64,000 bases of DNA from positions 1 through 64,000 of the forward strand of contig NZ_JACCFQ010000001.1 of NCBI RefSeq assembly GCF_013410215.1, in the 5' to 3' direction. Of this stretch, positions 24,428 through 32,370 are shown piece after piece. Both the position numbers and the translations under genes were made by a program. The DNA is from Nesterenkonia sandarakina (GTDB lineage Bacteria; Actinomycetota; Actinomycetes; Actinomycetales; Micrococcaceae). Numbering within the stretch: the first letter of the stretch is position 1; every line of letters starts with the position of its first letter. A model generated the notes under the pieces. It did not search any database, had not been told where the DNA came from, and saw nothing but the letters and a program-made list of their open reading frames with translations.

Positions 24428-25075
24428 ATGTCTATTTTTCGGCGAGTAAGCCTTGGCGCTGTGACGGCGCTGGCAGCGATGTCCTTGGCTGTTTCTCCGG
24501 CTGCGGCGCAGCCTTCTGAGCAAGATGCTGGATGGATGGTGAGCTCCCACCAGGGAAACCTCGCTGAGATCGCAGCTGGCGAGGCTGCTCTGGAGTACGG
24601 AACCAGCGACACGGTACGAGACATGGGGGCAACCCTCATCGAAGACCATCAGGCCCTGGATGAGGACCTCACGGCGGCAGCCGCAGACTTCGGGGTGGAG
24701 CTTCCAGGAGAACCGACCGCGGAGCAACAAGCCACGTTGGAGGACGTGTTGAGCCATCAGGGTGAGTCATTCGACACCGCTTGGATCGCCTCCCAGATTG
24801 AAGCCCATCAGATGTCACTGGCAGCAACCGAAACCCAGATCGCGTCGGGTTCCGAACCCGCGGCGATCGAGTTGGCAGAGGCCGCGGCTCCGGTCATCCA
24901 GGGGCACCTGGATCACCTGATGGAACTCTCCAGCGGTACGCCCGATCAGGTGCCCAGCGGTCTGGCAGCTGCGGGGCCACCGATGCTGCTCGGAGTCTCG
25001 ATGATCACTCTGGGTCTGTTCGCTGGGGCCGGTTCACTGATGTTCTTTATCCGCCGCAGGCGACATGAGGCCTGA
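24428..25075 (+). CDS. DUF4142 exported protein with C-terminal anchor
   Basis: 215 residues. The Sec signal is MSIFRRVSLGAVTALAAMSLAVSPAAA. The mature part is a ferritin-like DUF4142 four-helix domain (GWMVSSHQGNLAEIAAGEAALEYG; later IASQIEAHQMSLAATETQI; then VIQGHLDHL). The end looks like a cell-wall sorting signal: DQVPSGLAAAG, a hydrophobic helix, and the basic tail RRRRHEA. The VPSG-type motif resembles those of proteins encoded beside class F sortases. The stop lies 11 bp inside the sortase gene, supporting substrate-enzyme pairing. AT-rich leader upstream. Function of DUF4142 is unknown. Confidence 0.82.
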   Translation: MSIFRRVSLGAVTALAAMSLAVSPAAAQPSEQDAGWMVSSHQGNLAEIAAGEAALEYGTSDTVRDMGATLIEDHQALDEDLTAAAADFGVELPGEPTAEQQATLEDVLSHQGESFDTAWIASQIEAHQMSLAATETQIASGSEPAAIELAEAAAPVIQGHLDHLMELSSGTPDQVPSGLAAAGPPMLLGVSMITLGLFAGAGSLMFFIRRRRHEA

Positions 25076-25871
25076 GAACCTACACGGCGTATCCCCACCC
25101 CCACCCCGGTCGGCCTCTAAATGGAGCGTCGCTCTGGCGGCGGGGGTGGGGATCTGCCTCGTCACCGGCGGAGTGCACGTGCTGGGCCAGCAGCCCGTTG
25201 TCGTCGCGGAGTCTTTTCAGGACGTCTCGGCTGCACCGGGCCATCCGGCCGACCCGGCGCAGTCCTCCCTGAACGACCCCACACCCAGGGACCCCACACC
25301 TCGGGACCCCACACCGGAGCGCCCGACACCGGAGCGCCCGACACCGCAGGATCCCGCGTGGGCGGAACAACCGCCCCCGTCCCCGCGCGCAGACAAAGAC
25401 CAACGCGTGTCAAGGACAACTCCCCTATTGCCCCCGGGCCAGCTGTTATTCGTGGACACTGATGTTGCCCCTGAGGTCACCCCAGTGGGAGTGCTGCCTT
25501 CTGGTGCACTGCAGGTTCCGGATGACCCTCAGCGGGTGGGTTGGTGGAGCGGTGGAGCCCTGCCAGGCGATTCAGCAGGGACCCTGGTGCTGGTTGGACA
25601 CATGGCCGGGTGGTCGCAGGACAGCGCGATGAGCACTCTGCTCAGCGTGAGCGAGGGAGAGACCGTCGAGATCGAAGACCGTGGTGGCACGACCCACCAG
25701 TACCGCATTGATACGCGCAGCAACACTCCGAAAGATGAACTCGATCCTTCCCTGTTCGCCACCGATGGTCCGCACAAGCTTGTTCTGATCACCTGCGGTG
25801 GCGTTTTCGACGAACAAAGCGGGCGATACTCAGAGAACATCGTGGTCACCGCTGAACCTCTTGGACCTTGA
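25065..25871 (+). CDS. Class F sortase
   Basis: 268 residues. One N-terminal anchor (WSVALAAGVGICLVTGGVHVLG) is followed by a ~50-residue Pro-rich spacer with DPTPRDPTPE-type repeats, then the sortase domain. Catalytic residues are visible: H179 (VLVGHMAG), C244 (LVLITCGG) and R254 (SGRYSENIVV). Class F enzymes are the actinobacterial transpeptidases that attach surface proteins. It overlaps the DUF4142 gene by 11 bp; that protein has a sortable C-terminus and is the obvious candidate substrate. Short for the class but complete. Confidence 0.88.
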   Translation: MRPENLHGVSPPPPRSASKWSVALAAGVGICLVTGGVHVLGQQPVVVAESFQDVSAAPGHPADPAQSSLNDPTPRDPTPRDPTPERPTPERPTPQDPAWAEQPPPSPRADKDQRVSRTTPLLPPGQLLFVDTDVAPEVTPVGVLPSGALQVPDDPQRVGWWSGGALPGDSAGTLVLVGHMAGWSQDSAMSTLLSVSEGETVEIEDRGGTTHQYRIDTRSNTPKDELDPSLFATDGPHKLVLITCGGVFDEQSGRYSENIVVTAEPLGP

Positions 25872-25998
25872 AGTGGTGCGCCCCAACGTGCGGGAGTCTC
25901 CTAGGCGATCAGGCCGCGACACAGACCCTTAGAAGAAGACCGTGGGATCCATACAAAGGTCTCGGCTGAGCGACGGGCTGGCGGGCACCTCGTTGACG

Positions 25999-26110
25999 CT
26001 ACCCTCTGATCTGCTTACTGAAGTAGACACGGCGGTAGCGGTCTTCTGTATTGCGATGAGTCTCTATATAGCCACAGCGCGGATAGAAACTAGGAACTGC
26101 CGCACCTTGG
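25999..26110 (-). pseudogene. GNAT acetyltransferase C-terminal relic
   Basis: On the minus strand the frame ends AVPSFYPRCGYIETHRNTEDRY followed by RRVYFSKQIRG and a stop. The FYxRCGYxE block and the RVYFxK end match the last strand-helix-strand of GNAT acetyltransferases. Nothing upstream continues the fold, so it is a relic within the 590-bp gap 25872-26461, which otherwise holds only the intergenic element. Confidence 0.4.
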
Positions 26111-26273
26111 CTGACGGGTGGGGCTATGCGCGCTGGTATACCAGCGAGAAGCAGCGCCGTGACACTCCGGCGGAATGGTTCCACGAATAGAGTCATCACT
26201 GACCCCACACCGCCTGCGGGAACAAGCCACCCATCACCAGATTGACTAACCTGTCAGGTCAGTACAGCTAGCC

Positions 26274-26348
26274 CTTGAGAAGAAATTCAAATGCCCGTGG
26301 CCTCAGCAATTCTCGAGGTAGCGGGTGGCTCCCGGGTTGTAAAGACCT
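26274..26348. repeat. Shared STAS/ANTAR intergenic element, copy C
   Basis: TTGAGAAGAAATTCAAATGC, CCCGTGGCCTCAGCAATTCT and GGGTTGTAAAGACC match copies A and B. Here the ANTAR gene to the right is intact and no STAS gene remains to the left. Confidence 0.7.
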
Positions 26349-26461
26349 GGACAACGAGCGGGTGACGACGAATGGCCGGGGCCGGGGTGACAGGCGTAGT
26401 CTCGAGTACAAGCTGTCCCCGGTTTGGAGGCAGGCCCCACCCCAACAGGACGGAGCCTGCC

Positions 26462-27193
26462 ATGGCTACCGCCGATATTGCCCGCGATTTCTCCGCTGAA
26501 CTCCACCAGGTCCTCCTCGACGATGAGAACATCTCCCGGGTATTGGGCTCGATCACCCAGCTCGCCGTCGAGCATCTCTCCGTCAACCGTCGCGTGCTCT
26601 GCGGGATCGTGCTGACCCGCGACCGCAAGAACATCGTGGTCGCCTCCAGCTCCGACGAGGCCCAGCAGATGGACGAAGTCCAAGCCGGCTTCAACGAAGG
26701 ACCATGCTTAGAGGCCCAACGCTCCAACACGCTGATCCGCGTCCCCGACGTCCGGTATGAGAACCGGTGGCCCAACTACATGAACGAAGTCCGTGACCAC
26801 GGGCTGCGCAGCGTCCTGGCCGTACCGTTGGGTCTCAACGAGAGGGCCAGTGCGGCGATGAACTTTTACGCTGTGGAACCCGGTGCCTTCCGTGATGAGG
26901 ACGGCGAGTCAGCCCGGCGCTACGCCGATGTCGCCTCAGCGGTAGTCGGGATCGCGCTGCGCATCGCCACCCACGCTGAAACCGCTGAGGACCGCAGGCT
27001 GGCTATGGAATCGCGCACCACGATCGACCTCGCCGCAGGGATCATCATGGGGCAGAACCGGTGCAGCCAGGACGAAGCGATGACCATCCTCAAGAGCGCG
27101 TCGAATCACCGCAACATCAAACTGCGCACACTTGCCGAGCAGATCATCTCCCAGGTCGGGCACGGACCAGCATCAACAAACTTCGAATCCTAA
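26462..27193 (+). CDS. GAF and ANTAR domain regulator
   Basis: 243 residues. A GAF domain spans ~30-165 (ITQLAVEHLSVNRRVLCGIVLTR ... GFNEGPCLEAQRSNTLIRVPDVRYENRWPNY ... SVLAVPLGLNERASAAMNFYA). The C-terminal ANTAR domain (~175-235) contains the helix IDLAAGIIMGQNRCSQDEAMTILKSASNHRNIKLRTLAEQII. ANTAR domains bind paired RNA hexaloops to prevent transcription termination; the GAF domain should sense a small ligand. The ATG at 26462 follows GGACGGAG. The gene lacks its STAS neighbour, which persists in the duplicated module at 22 kb. Likely a stress-responsive antiterminator. Confidence 0.9.
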   Translation: MATADIARDFSAELHQVLLDDENISRVLGSITQLAVEHLSVNRRVLCGIVLTRDRKNIVVASSSDEAQQMDEVQAGFNEGPCLEAQRSNTLIRVPDVRYENRWPNYMNEVRDHGLRSVLAVPLGLNERASAAMNFYAVEPGAFRDEDGESARRYADVASAVVGIALRIATHAETAEDRRLAMESRTTIDLAAGIIMGQNRCSQDEAMTILKSASNHRNIKLRTLAEQIISQVGHGPASTNFES

Positions 27194-27218
27194 CCAAGCA
27201 CAAACAGCTGTTCGGACG

Positions 27219-27704
27219 TCACGACTCTCGTGGGGATGCGGAGCGGCTGATCACCGGCGCCTCGATCCCACCGCCTTCGATATCTTGGACCTCGCCCCCG
27301 GCAAGCACCGTGTTGCCCGCACGAACCCCACGGTTCTCCACGACCCCCGCGACCCGGGAGGACCCCGCGAGCCGGCCCAGGGCGGCGACCTTTACCACCG
27401 CACCGGCAGCGACCTCGGTGGGACCATTCTGGAGACCCTCGACATCCAGGCGTGCTCCTTCTGCCACGTGCAAGGGACCCAGATGCTCCCCCACCAGGTG
27501 CCCGGTGCTCCCGGGGTAGAAGGTCAAGGGCCCGTAGTGCTGTCCGTGCTGCGCGATCGTAAACGAAGCACCTTGAGGGACATGGACCGCCCCAGAAAAC
27601 GACCCGCTGAGCTGTTCGTGACCCTCGATCACCCACGGTTCGGCTGTCCCGTAGCTCTGGAATGAGCCGCTCGGGGGGTGTGCTGGATCGTCGTTGTGGT
27701 TCAC
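27219..27704 (-). CDS. Beta-solenoid-like hypothetical protein
   Basis: 161 residues starting at GTG 27704, preceded by AGAGGAG. No signal peptide. Short repeats of ~16-18 residues dominate the middle: GPLTFYPGSTGHLVGEHLG, GPLHVAEGARLDVEGLQN, GPTEVAAGAVVKVAALGRL, then a Gly/Asn-rich GVVENRGVRAGNTVLAGG. Regular G-P-x-x-V-x-x-G-A spacing suggests a right-handed beta-helix, as in bactofilin or polymer-forming proteins, though I do not recognise the family. It converges on the ANTAR gene and follows an SRPBCC gene. Confidence 0.65.
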   Translation of the reverse strand: MNHNDDPAHPPSGSFQSYGTAEPWVIEGHEQLSGSFSGAVHVPQGASFTIAQHGQHYGPLTFYPGSTGHLVGEHLGPLHVAEGARLDVEGLQNGPTEVAAGAVVKVAALGRLAGSSRVAGVVENRGVRAGNTVLAGGEVQDIEGGGIEAPVISRSASPRES

Positions 27705-27807
27705 GCTGAGACTCCTCTATGCCGGTAGAACGATCCCAAGGAACCGTCACGTTAAGACTCGAAATTATAGGCGGTGCCACCCCTGAGCGTGCGGATTCCC
27801 TGCCGCT

Positions 27808-28299
27808 TCAGCCGGTGGGCTCACTGGGCTCACTGAGTTCTTCTTCGCCGCCCTCGGATGGCACCTCAGCCTCGCCTCCACTGTCTTCGACGAGTTCCTT
27901 AAATTTCTGCAGATCCTTCTGGGCCGAGTTCCGCACCACCTCAACACTGCTGCTGCCCCCAGGCGCCTCCTCTTGGTCTGGGAGTTGATACTCACAGACC
28001 AAATGAATCTCAGTCTCTGCCTCGTCAGTCTCAGTGAAGGTCGCAGTCCCAGAATTCACCGCACCATCGACACCAGCCCAGGACACCTTCTGATCAGGCA
28101 CCAACTCGAGGACCTCCGCTTCCCACTGCTGCCGGACACCCTCTGGTTCAGCGACCCACTCCAACCGGTTATCTGTCAGGAACCGCACACTGATCACCCC
28201 ACCCATGAACTGCGGGAACTCCTCAAACTGTGTCCATCGGGTGTAAACGGCGCTGATCGGCGCCTGCACAACAATCGTTCCCTCGACCCTGGTCGCCAT
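27808..28299 (-). CDS. SRPBCC family protein
   Basis: 163 residues from ATG 28299 (MATRVEGTIVVQAPISAVYTRW), the usual start of polyketide-cyclase/START-like domains. The core FEEFPQFMGGVISVRFLTDNRLEWVAEPEGVRQQWEAEVLELVPDQKVSWAGVDG fits the actinobacterial SRPBCC family often seen in stress clusters. The helix QKDLQKFKELVED closes the hydrophobic cavity; a ~25-residue acidic tail (EAEVPSEGGEEELSEP) is added. Ligand unknown. Confidence 0.85.
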   Translation of the reverse strand: MATRVEGTIVVQAPISAVYTRWTQFEEFPQFMGGVISVRFLTDNRLEWVAEPEGVRQQWEAEVLELVPDQKVSWAGVDGAVNSGTATFTETDEAETEIHLVCEYQLPDQEEAPGGSSSVEVVRNSAQKDLQKFKELVEDSGGEAEVPSEGGEEELSEPSEPTG

Positions 28300-28956
28300 C
28301 GCTTCTTCTTCCCGGTAGAGAACGCTTCGCACCTTCGGTTGCCCTCACCTTGACTGCCTTCAGGGGAGCCCACAGGTGAGGTCATAGGCCCACTGTCTTG
28401 GTGCAACGGGAGAACTTTCGGCAGTACTCAAGCTTCTGCCGGGGATTGAACCGCACCGTCATACAAGGACTACACGGGTTCGTGCTTGATATTTCCAGGT
28501 CAGCCCTCCTCTTACCAGCGATTCTCCGGCTGAGGGACGGATTCGGGGGAAACCCATACGTGCCGTCCAGGGGGTGCACAGAAGACACCTATGGCTAAGG
28601 ACACTAACTATTGGCAGAATCCGCCGCCCCCACTCCTGAGATCTTCTGGCATGAGAGTGCCCGTAAGCCGGTCGCTCACCGGGCACTCCCCCACCCCAGA
28701 ACCACTCCATACGAACACTGGCGTGACAGTGCCCGTATACCCCGCCCGATTAAATGCACGATGAAGGTGCCCTATCTGCACCACTTGGATCGCGCTTGCA
28801 CTGGAGATCGGATACGACCGCGTTTCACCCAAGCCATAGTCAGGTCGAACTTGTAGAACTTTGGCCTACGCACCTCGGGCCACGTAGGCCAAAGTTTCAC
28901 GAAACAGAAACGCCCGGGAGAGCCGCTATCTCACCGTAACGGGCTCTGCGATCTAC
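28300..28956. other. Gene-free boundary of the TIR/ATPase insertion
   Basis: About 650 bp with no convincing gene. AGTGCCCGTA occurs twice (~28657 and ~28729). GC is lower than in the stress cluster, consistent with the edge of acquired DNA. The hairpin at 28857 lies at its right end. Confidence 0.45.
28857..28896 (-). terminator. Perfect 14-bp hairpin downstream of the defence operon
   Basis: AACTTTGGCCTACG (28857-28870) and CGTAGGCCAAAGTT (28883-28896) pair perfectly around a 12-base loop, 60 bp after the last gene of the leftward operon. It may be its terminator, or an end or recombination site of the insertion; there is no long T tract. Confidence 0.5.
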
Positions 28957-29319
28957 TTACCTTGGTACGCGAGGAAGCAACGCATCGCTGGCCTCCCAGA
29001 GTGCTTGGAGACGCGACAAGTCGTTTCTCCACTCTTCAATGTGAATGCCCCGGAACCTGGAGGCTCTTGTCCGCCCGTGAAGAACGTCTGACGTTTCGCG
29101 GTAGACATGAGCAGCTTGCCTAGCTGCCCTAAAGGCTTCCAGTCGAACCCCATCGTTCGTCATGGTGGCGAGCAAGAGAAGTCGACGTTCGACATGCCTT
29201 GCAGATACTTGGCTCCGAGGCAGACCGGAAGCAGTCACCCAAATCTCTACCGAAACTGATTCGATTGCCCGTCTCACGCGAAGGGCTTCCCGTTTGATGT
29301 TGTAAGGAAGCATGGTCAC
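28957..29319 (-). CDS. Small helical partner of the ATPase
   Basis: 120 residues from GTG 29319, whose codon overlaps the ATPase stop as GTGA; an ATG lies two codons later. The sequence is basic and helix-forming (NIKREALRVRRAIESVSVEIWV ... HVERRLLLLATMTNDGVRLEAFRAARQAAHVYRETSDVL). No family recognised. The 4-bp overlap means it is made in step with the ATPase and probably binds it, as small subunits do in multi-gene defence systems (inference). Confidence 0.7.
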   Translation of the reverse strand: MTMLPYNIKREALRVRRAIESVSVEIWVTASGLPRSQVSARHVERRLLLLATMTNDGVRLEAFRAARQAAHVYRETSDVLHGRTRASRFRGIHIEEWRNDLSRLQALWEASDALLPRVPR

Positions 29320-31766
29320 CAACGGATCCCGCGAAGCACATCGATTGTCTTCTCTGCGGTGTCAAAGTCTGTATCCAACTGAGCGGCGTCAGGGACGGCG
29401 GATGGATCATGCACGGCCTTAGACCATCGTTTCACCGACGACGCAACTAACTGCCACGCTTGTGTCAGTAGGCCCAGTTGCACCGGGCTATCTGCAAGAA
29501 ACTGCCTCAGCGCCTTCTTTCGGTGTTCCGTAAGCATCGCTTGGTCGAAGGTTCTACGTGCCTCCTCGGCCTCGGTGACGCTGAGTCTCGCAAAATGGCG
29601 CAGAGCGACGTGCTCAAAGGCCTCGTCTAACGCCATGCGCAGCAGCGCCGTGACCTCAGCTCGACCTTCTGGCGCCTCAGCCTTTGTGAGGTCGGTGGCA
29701 AGTTCACGTCCGAACTTGATTAGTTCTGCTGGAGGATCCAGCGTGGGCGTCAGTGTCATTTGTCCGCTGCTGTCCCGTGCTGTGGCGAGGACTACGAAGG
29801 CCAGCGTGGCGTGGACACGCAGATACTCGACGAACCTGGCATCGTGCGTTGTGAGCACGAGCGATTGGTTCTTCCCAATTTCAGCCAATGTCGAAGACAG
29901 CTTATCGACCCGGAAGTCATCGAAAGCGTGCACAGGATCGTCCAAAATTGAAAACGCAAATATTCCGGACTCTGCTGTCGCAATTACTGGCCCGAGGATC
30001 AGTGCATTTCGTTGACCAGCACTGAGATGCGCCAGCTCTACGCTCTCTCCCTTGTCGTTTTGGAGATCCAGTCTGCTCTCGGATTTAGTGATGTCAATTG
30101 CGGACACTGAGATTCCGACATCCCCGAGAAGACTTTCGACCGCAGGTCCTACGAGGGCGTGCAGACTTGAGCTTCGTTCACGGCGAATCCGAGCAAGGTG
30201 GCCGTTCCATTTTCCTCGTGCCTTCTTCAACGTCGCTGTTTTGCTGGCGAGATGAATATTCTCGTCGAAGGCTGAAGCGTAGGATGTGACTGCATCCCAA
30301 CGGTTGCAACGCCATTGGTGCTCGAGGCCAGAGGCCGCCAAAGCGGCTCTCTTTAGTGAGCGAGCTTCGGGCCGGTCGCTCCACTTGGCTAAACTGCGGA
30401 TGGCCGTCAAGAGACTTACGTTCAAATCATCAGTGCTGTGCGATGCCTCGTCTACCTCTTTAAGCAGATCCTCGAGACCTACGGTTTCTGTCCGGTCAAA
30501 GTCGGAAGGCAGGACGAGTAGACACGCCCTAAGCGGCTCGACCATGTCATTCCGACTTCGTCGGACAAGTCTCTTGAGTTCGGAGGCCGCCTCTCGGGCT
30601 TCTGTGAGCCTGTTGGCTTCCTCTCGTAGATGTCTGCGCCAATCCGTATGCGGGGTGCCACACGTGGGGCAGACCCCGTCATTGTCGCCCTGCTGTGAAC
30701 TAACGACACGAGCGTGCATATCGACAAGGGAGTCCGTGACCTGGGCCGTTAGAAGTGCCTTGGTCGCGGCATTCGACCATTCTTCCCATGCGCTCGTGAA
30801 GGCTGCACTGTACTTAGGGAGCGAATCCATAAAGTCTGCATCTAAGAAACTCTCGCGCTTCTTCCTTTCCGTAAGATCGTTGGCTTGCAACCAACATGTC
30901 AGTTCCTCTTGCGACTTATGCTCTACCCACTCGAGCGGTTTGATATCCCGTACACCCTGTCGCCGTGCTTCTTCGTCCGCCTCGGCAACCGCAGCGACAC
31001 TTATTTGCTTCGCAGAATTGATGGTCTTTTCCGCATGTACAGAGGCGTCAACCTCTGCTTTTACACGGGAGTCGAATACGCGGCTGGCGTTGTCCATCGC
31101 TAGGCACGAAGTGAGCCAAATTTGCAGATCCTTCTTTTTCTGCAGTTCATCCGCTAGTTCGGCGTAGGCCAGCACCGGGGGCGAGGCTCGGATGGCATCG
31201 GCCCAGACGTTCCATGCTGGTGATCCACTGTCTAGCTCGAGTCGTTCATTGCTACTTTCGAGAAGTCCAGTCCGTTTCACACCACTCTCTGTGATCGTCG
31301 CCAGTATTTTGAGAGTGTCGGTCGTTGCCTCGTCAACGAGTACAACCCTTACTGTCGCGTTCTCGACGCCTTGGCTCCGTTGATCGTTCGCACCCCAGAG
31401 TTCGTGGACGGTTCCGTTGGTGCCAAGATGAGTGGCTCCGGTTCGTCCTTCAAGAGCTACCCGGACTGCCTCGGCAAGACTGGATTTGCCTGATCCATTT
31501 TCCCCAAAGAGAACCGTAACGCCTTGTAGATTGTCGATCGTGAGATTGACCTCGTGTTTTGCCCCTCGGAATCCGGTGACCGAAACTCTTCGGAGCAGCC
31601 ACTTCCGATTCTTGGTCAGCAAGTCGATTCTGTCGCCGCTGTTTAACTCGTCAGCCATCTGAGTCAGCGCCTCCCAGGCCGTGCTATCAGCCCCGGTTTC
31701 GGAAAATGCTTGGGCGCGCAGAGACTCTGCAAGGTCTTCCAGCGTGAGTTCGGTCAGCTTGTTCAT
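29316..31766 (-). CDS. Rad50/SMC-like AAA ATPase with zinc hook, probable defence ATPase
   Basis: 816 residues. The ABC-type head is split: Walker A GENGSGKS (88-95) at the N-terminus; signature LSAGQ (581-585), Walker B FSILDDPVHAFD (605-616) and the H-loop TTHD (639-642) near the C-terminus. Between them are long predicted coiled coils broken by one CPTC (366-369), a Rad50-type zinc-hook half-site. The C-terminal ~170 residues are helical and carry no known nuclease motif. GGGGAG precedes the ATG. Such ATPases sense DNA in Lamassu, Septu and PARIS-like systems. Codon use is less GC3-biased than its neighbours, a sign of transfer. ATPase class certain, defence role inferred. Confidence 0.85.
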   Translation of the reverse strand: MNKLTELTLEDLAESLRAQAFSETGADSTAWEALTQMADELNSGDRIDLLTKNRKWLLRRVSVTGFRGAKHEVNLTIDNLQGVTVLFGENGSGKSSLAEAVRVALEGRTGATHLGTNGTVHELWGANDQRSQGVENATVRVVLVDEATTDTLKILATITESGVKRTGLLESSNERLELDSGSPAWNVWADAIRASPPVLAYAELADELQKKKDLQIWLTSCLAMDNASRVFDSRVKAEVDASVHAEKTINSAKQISVAAVAEADEEARRQGVRDIKPLEWVEHKSQEELTCWLQANDLTERKKRESFLDADFMDSLPKYSAAFTSAWEEWSNAATKALLTAQVTDSLVDMHARVVSSQQGDNDGVCPTCGTPHTDWRRHLREEANRLTEAREAASELKRLVRRSRNDMVEPLRACLLVLPSDFDRTETVGLEDLLKEVDEASHSTDDLNVSLLTAIRSLAKWSDRPEARSLKRAALAASGLEHQWRCNRWDAVTSYASAFDENIHLASKTATLKKARGKWNGHLARIRRERSSSLHALVGPAVESLLGDVGISVSAIDITKSESRLDLQNDKGESVELAHLSAGQRNALILGPVIATAESGIFAFSILDDPVHAFDDFRVDKLSSTLAEIGKNQSLVLTTHDARFVEYLRVHATLAFVVLATARDSSGQMTLTPTLDPPAELIKFGRELATDLTKAEAPEGRAEVTALLRMALDEAFEHVALRHFARLSVTEAEEARRTFDQAMLTEHRKKALRQFLADSPVQLGLLTQAWQLVASSVKRWSKAVHDPSAVPDAAQLDTDFDTAEKTIDVLRGIRW

Positions 31767-31878
31767 TCGCTCCCCCTGTGCATGAAGATCAGTCGATATG
31801 TTGCTGGCCCTGGACCGAGTTATGCCTGACCGCGCATTCGGATCGTTCCAGGGGCAGACCCGAAATGTTTCAACCCCG

Positions 31879-32370
31879 CTACCGCTGGACGTCGACCAGT
31901 TCGGCGATCTTGACGGCGATGTCTGCCATTGAATCCTCTGAGGTGCTCAAACCACTGCGCGAGCCCAACAGGGGGCTAACCGCCCTAAGAGCTTCATACG
32001 ACGTACCGTGTACGACCGGAACGAGCTGGTCTCGAGCTAGGAGCTCTGAAAGTTCTTTATCGGCGATGCCTTCGGACTCAAGGCGCCTCAATAACCCAGG
32101 GGTGACCAACACGATCCCGGCACGAGATTTCGCTAATCCCTTGTCAATGGCGCGCAGTAGCGGCGCACCAAGCATGACGTCCTTCTCGCTGAACCAAACC
32201 GACACTTCATTGAGTTCGAGCAGGTCGTGCAGGTCTTTTGCAACACCACGCCGGTCATCCCAAGCGTGACAGAGAAACACATCACGAAGGTCAGGGTAAG
32301 CACGCGCTCGCGCCTCGACCTCACGACGAATCGGAGTAAGTGTCCGCACTTCGGCAGCTGTGTAGGTCAC
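31879..32370 (-). CDS. TIR-domain protein (probable NADase effector)
   Basis: 163 residues. After ~28 residues, DVFLCHAWDDRRGVAKDLHDLL forms the first TIR strand and BB region; VSVWFSEKDVMLGAPLLRAIDKGLAKSRAGIVLVTPGLL the second half; and DKELSEL places a Glu (E106) where bacterial TIR NADases have their catalytic residue. The rest continues the alpha/beta fold (QLVPVVHGTS...). TIR effectors in Thoeris and related systems degrade NAD+ or make cyclic-ADPR signals on infection. The GTG at 32370 overlaps the stop of a small upstream frame (GTGA); no clear ribosome site, so the start is uncertain. The ATPase begins 112 bp downstream. Confidence 0.85.
   Translation of the reverse strand: MTYTAAEVRTLTPIRREVEARARAYPDLRDVFLCHAWDDRRGVAKDLHDLLELNEVSVWFSEKDVMLGAPLLRAIDKGLAKSRAGIVLVTPGLLRRLESEGIADKELSELLARDQLVPVVHGTSYEALRAVSPLLGSRSGLSTSEDSMADIAVKIAELVDVQR

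Noticed and set aside
25277-25350. Short repeats suggestive of CRISPR
   Set aside because: They are in-frame Pro-rich codons of the sortase spacer with no unique spacers between them; no CRISPR array was seen anywhere.
25942-26190. 82-codon plus-strand frame after the sortase gene
   Set aside because: No ribosome site or family, and it overlaps the GNAT relic on the other strand.
26507-26530. AACTCCACCA match inside the ANTAR gene resembling the ychF-end repeat
   Set aside because: The match stops at the ten-base core and is explained by the coding sequence ELHQV; the same holds at 22509.
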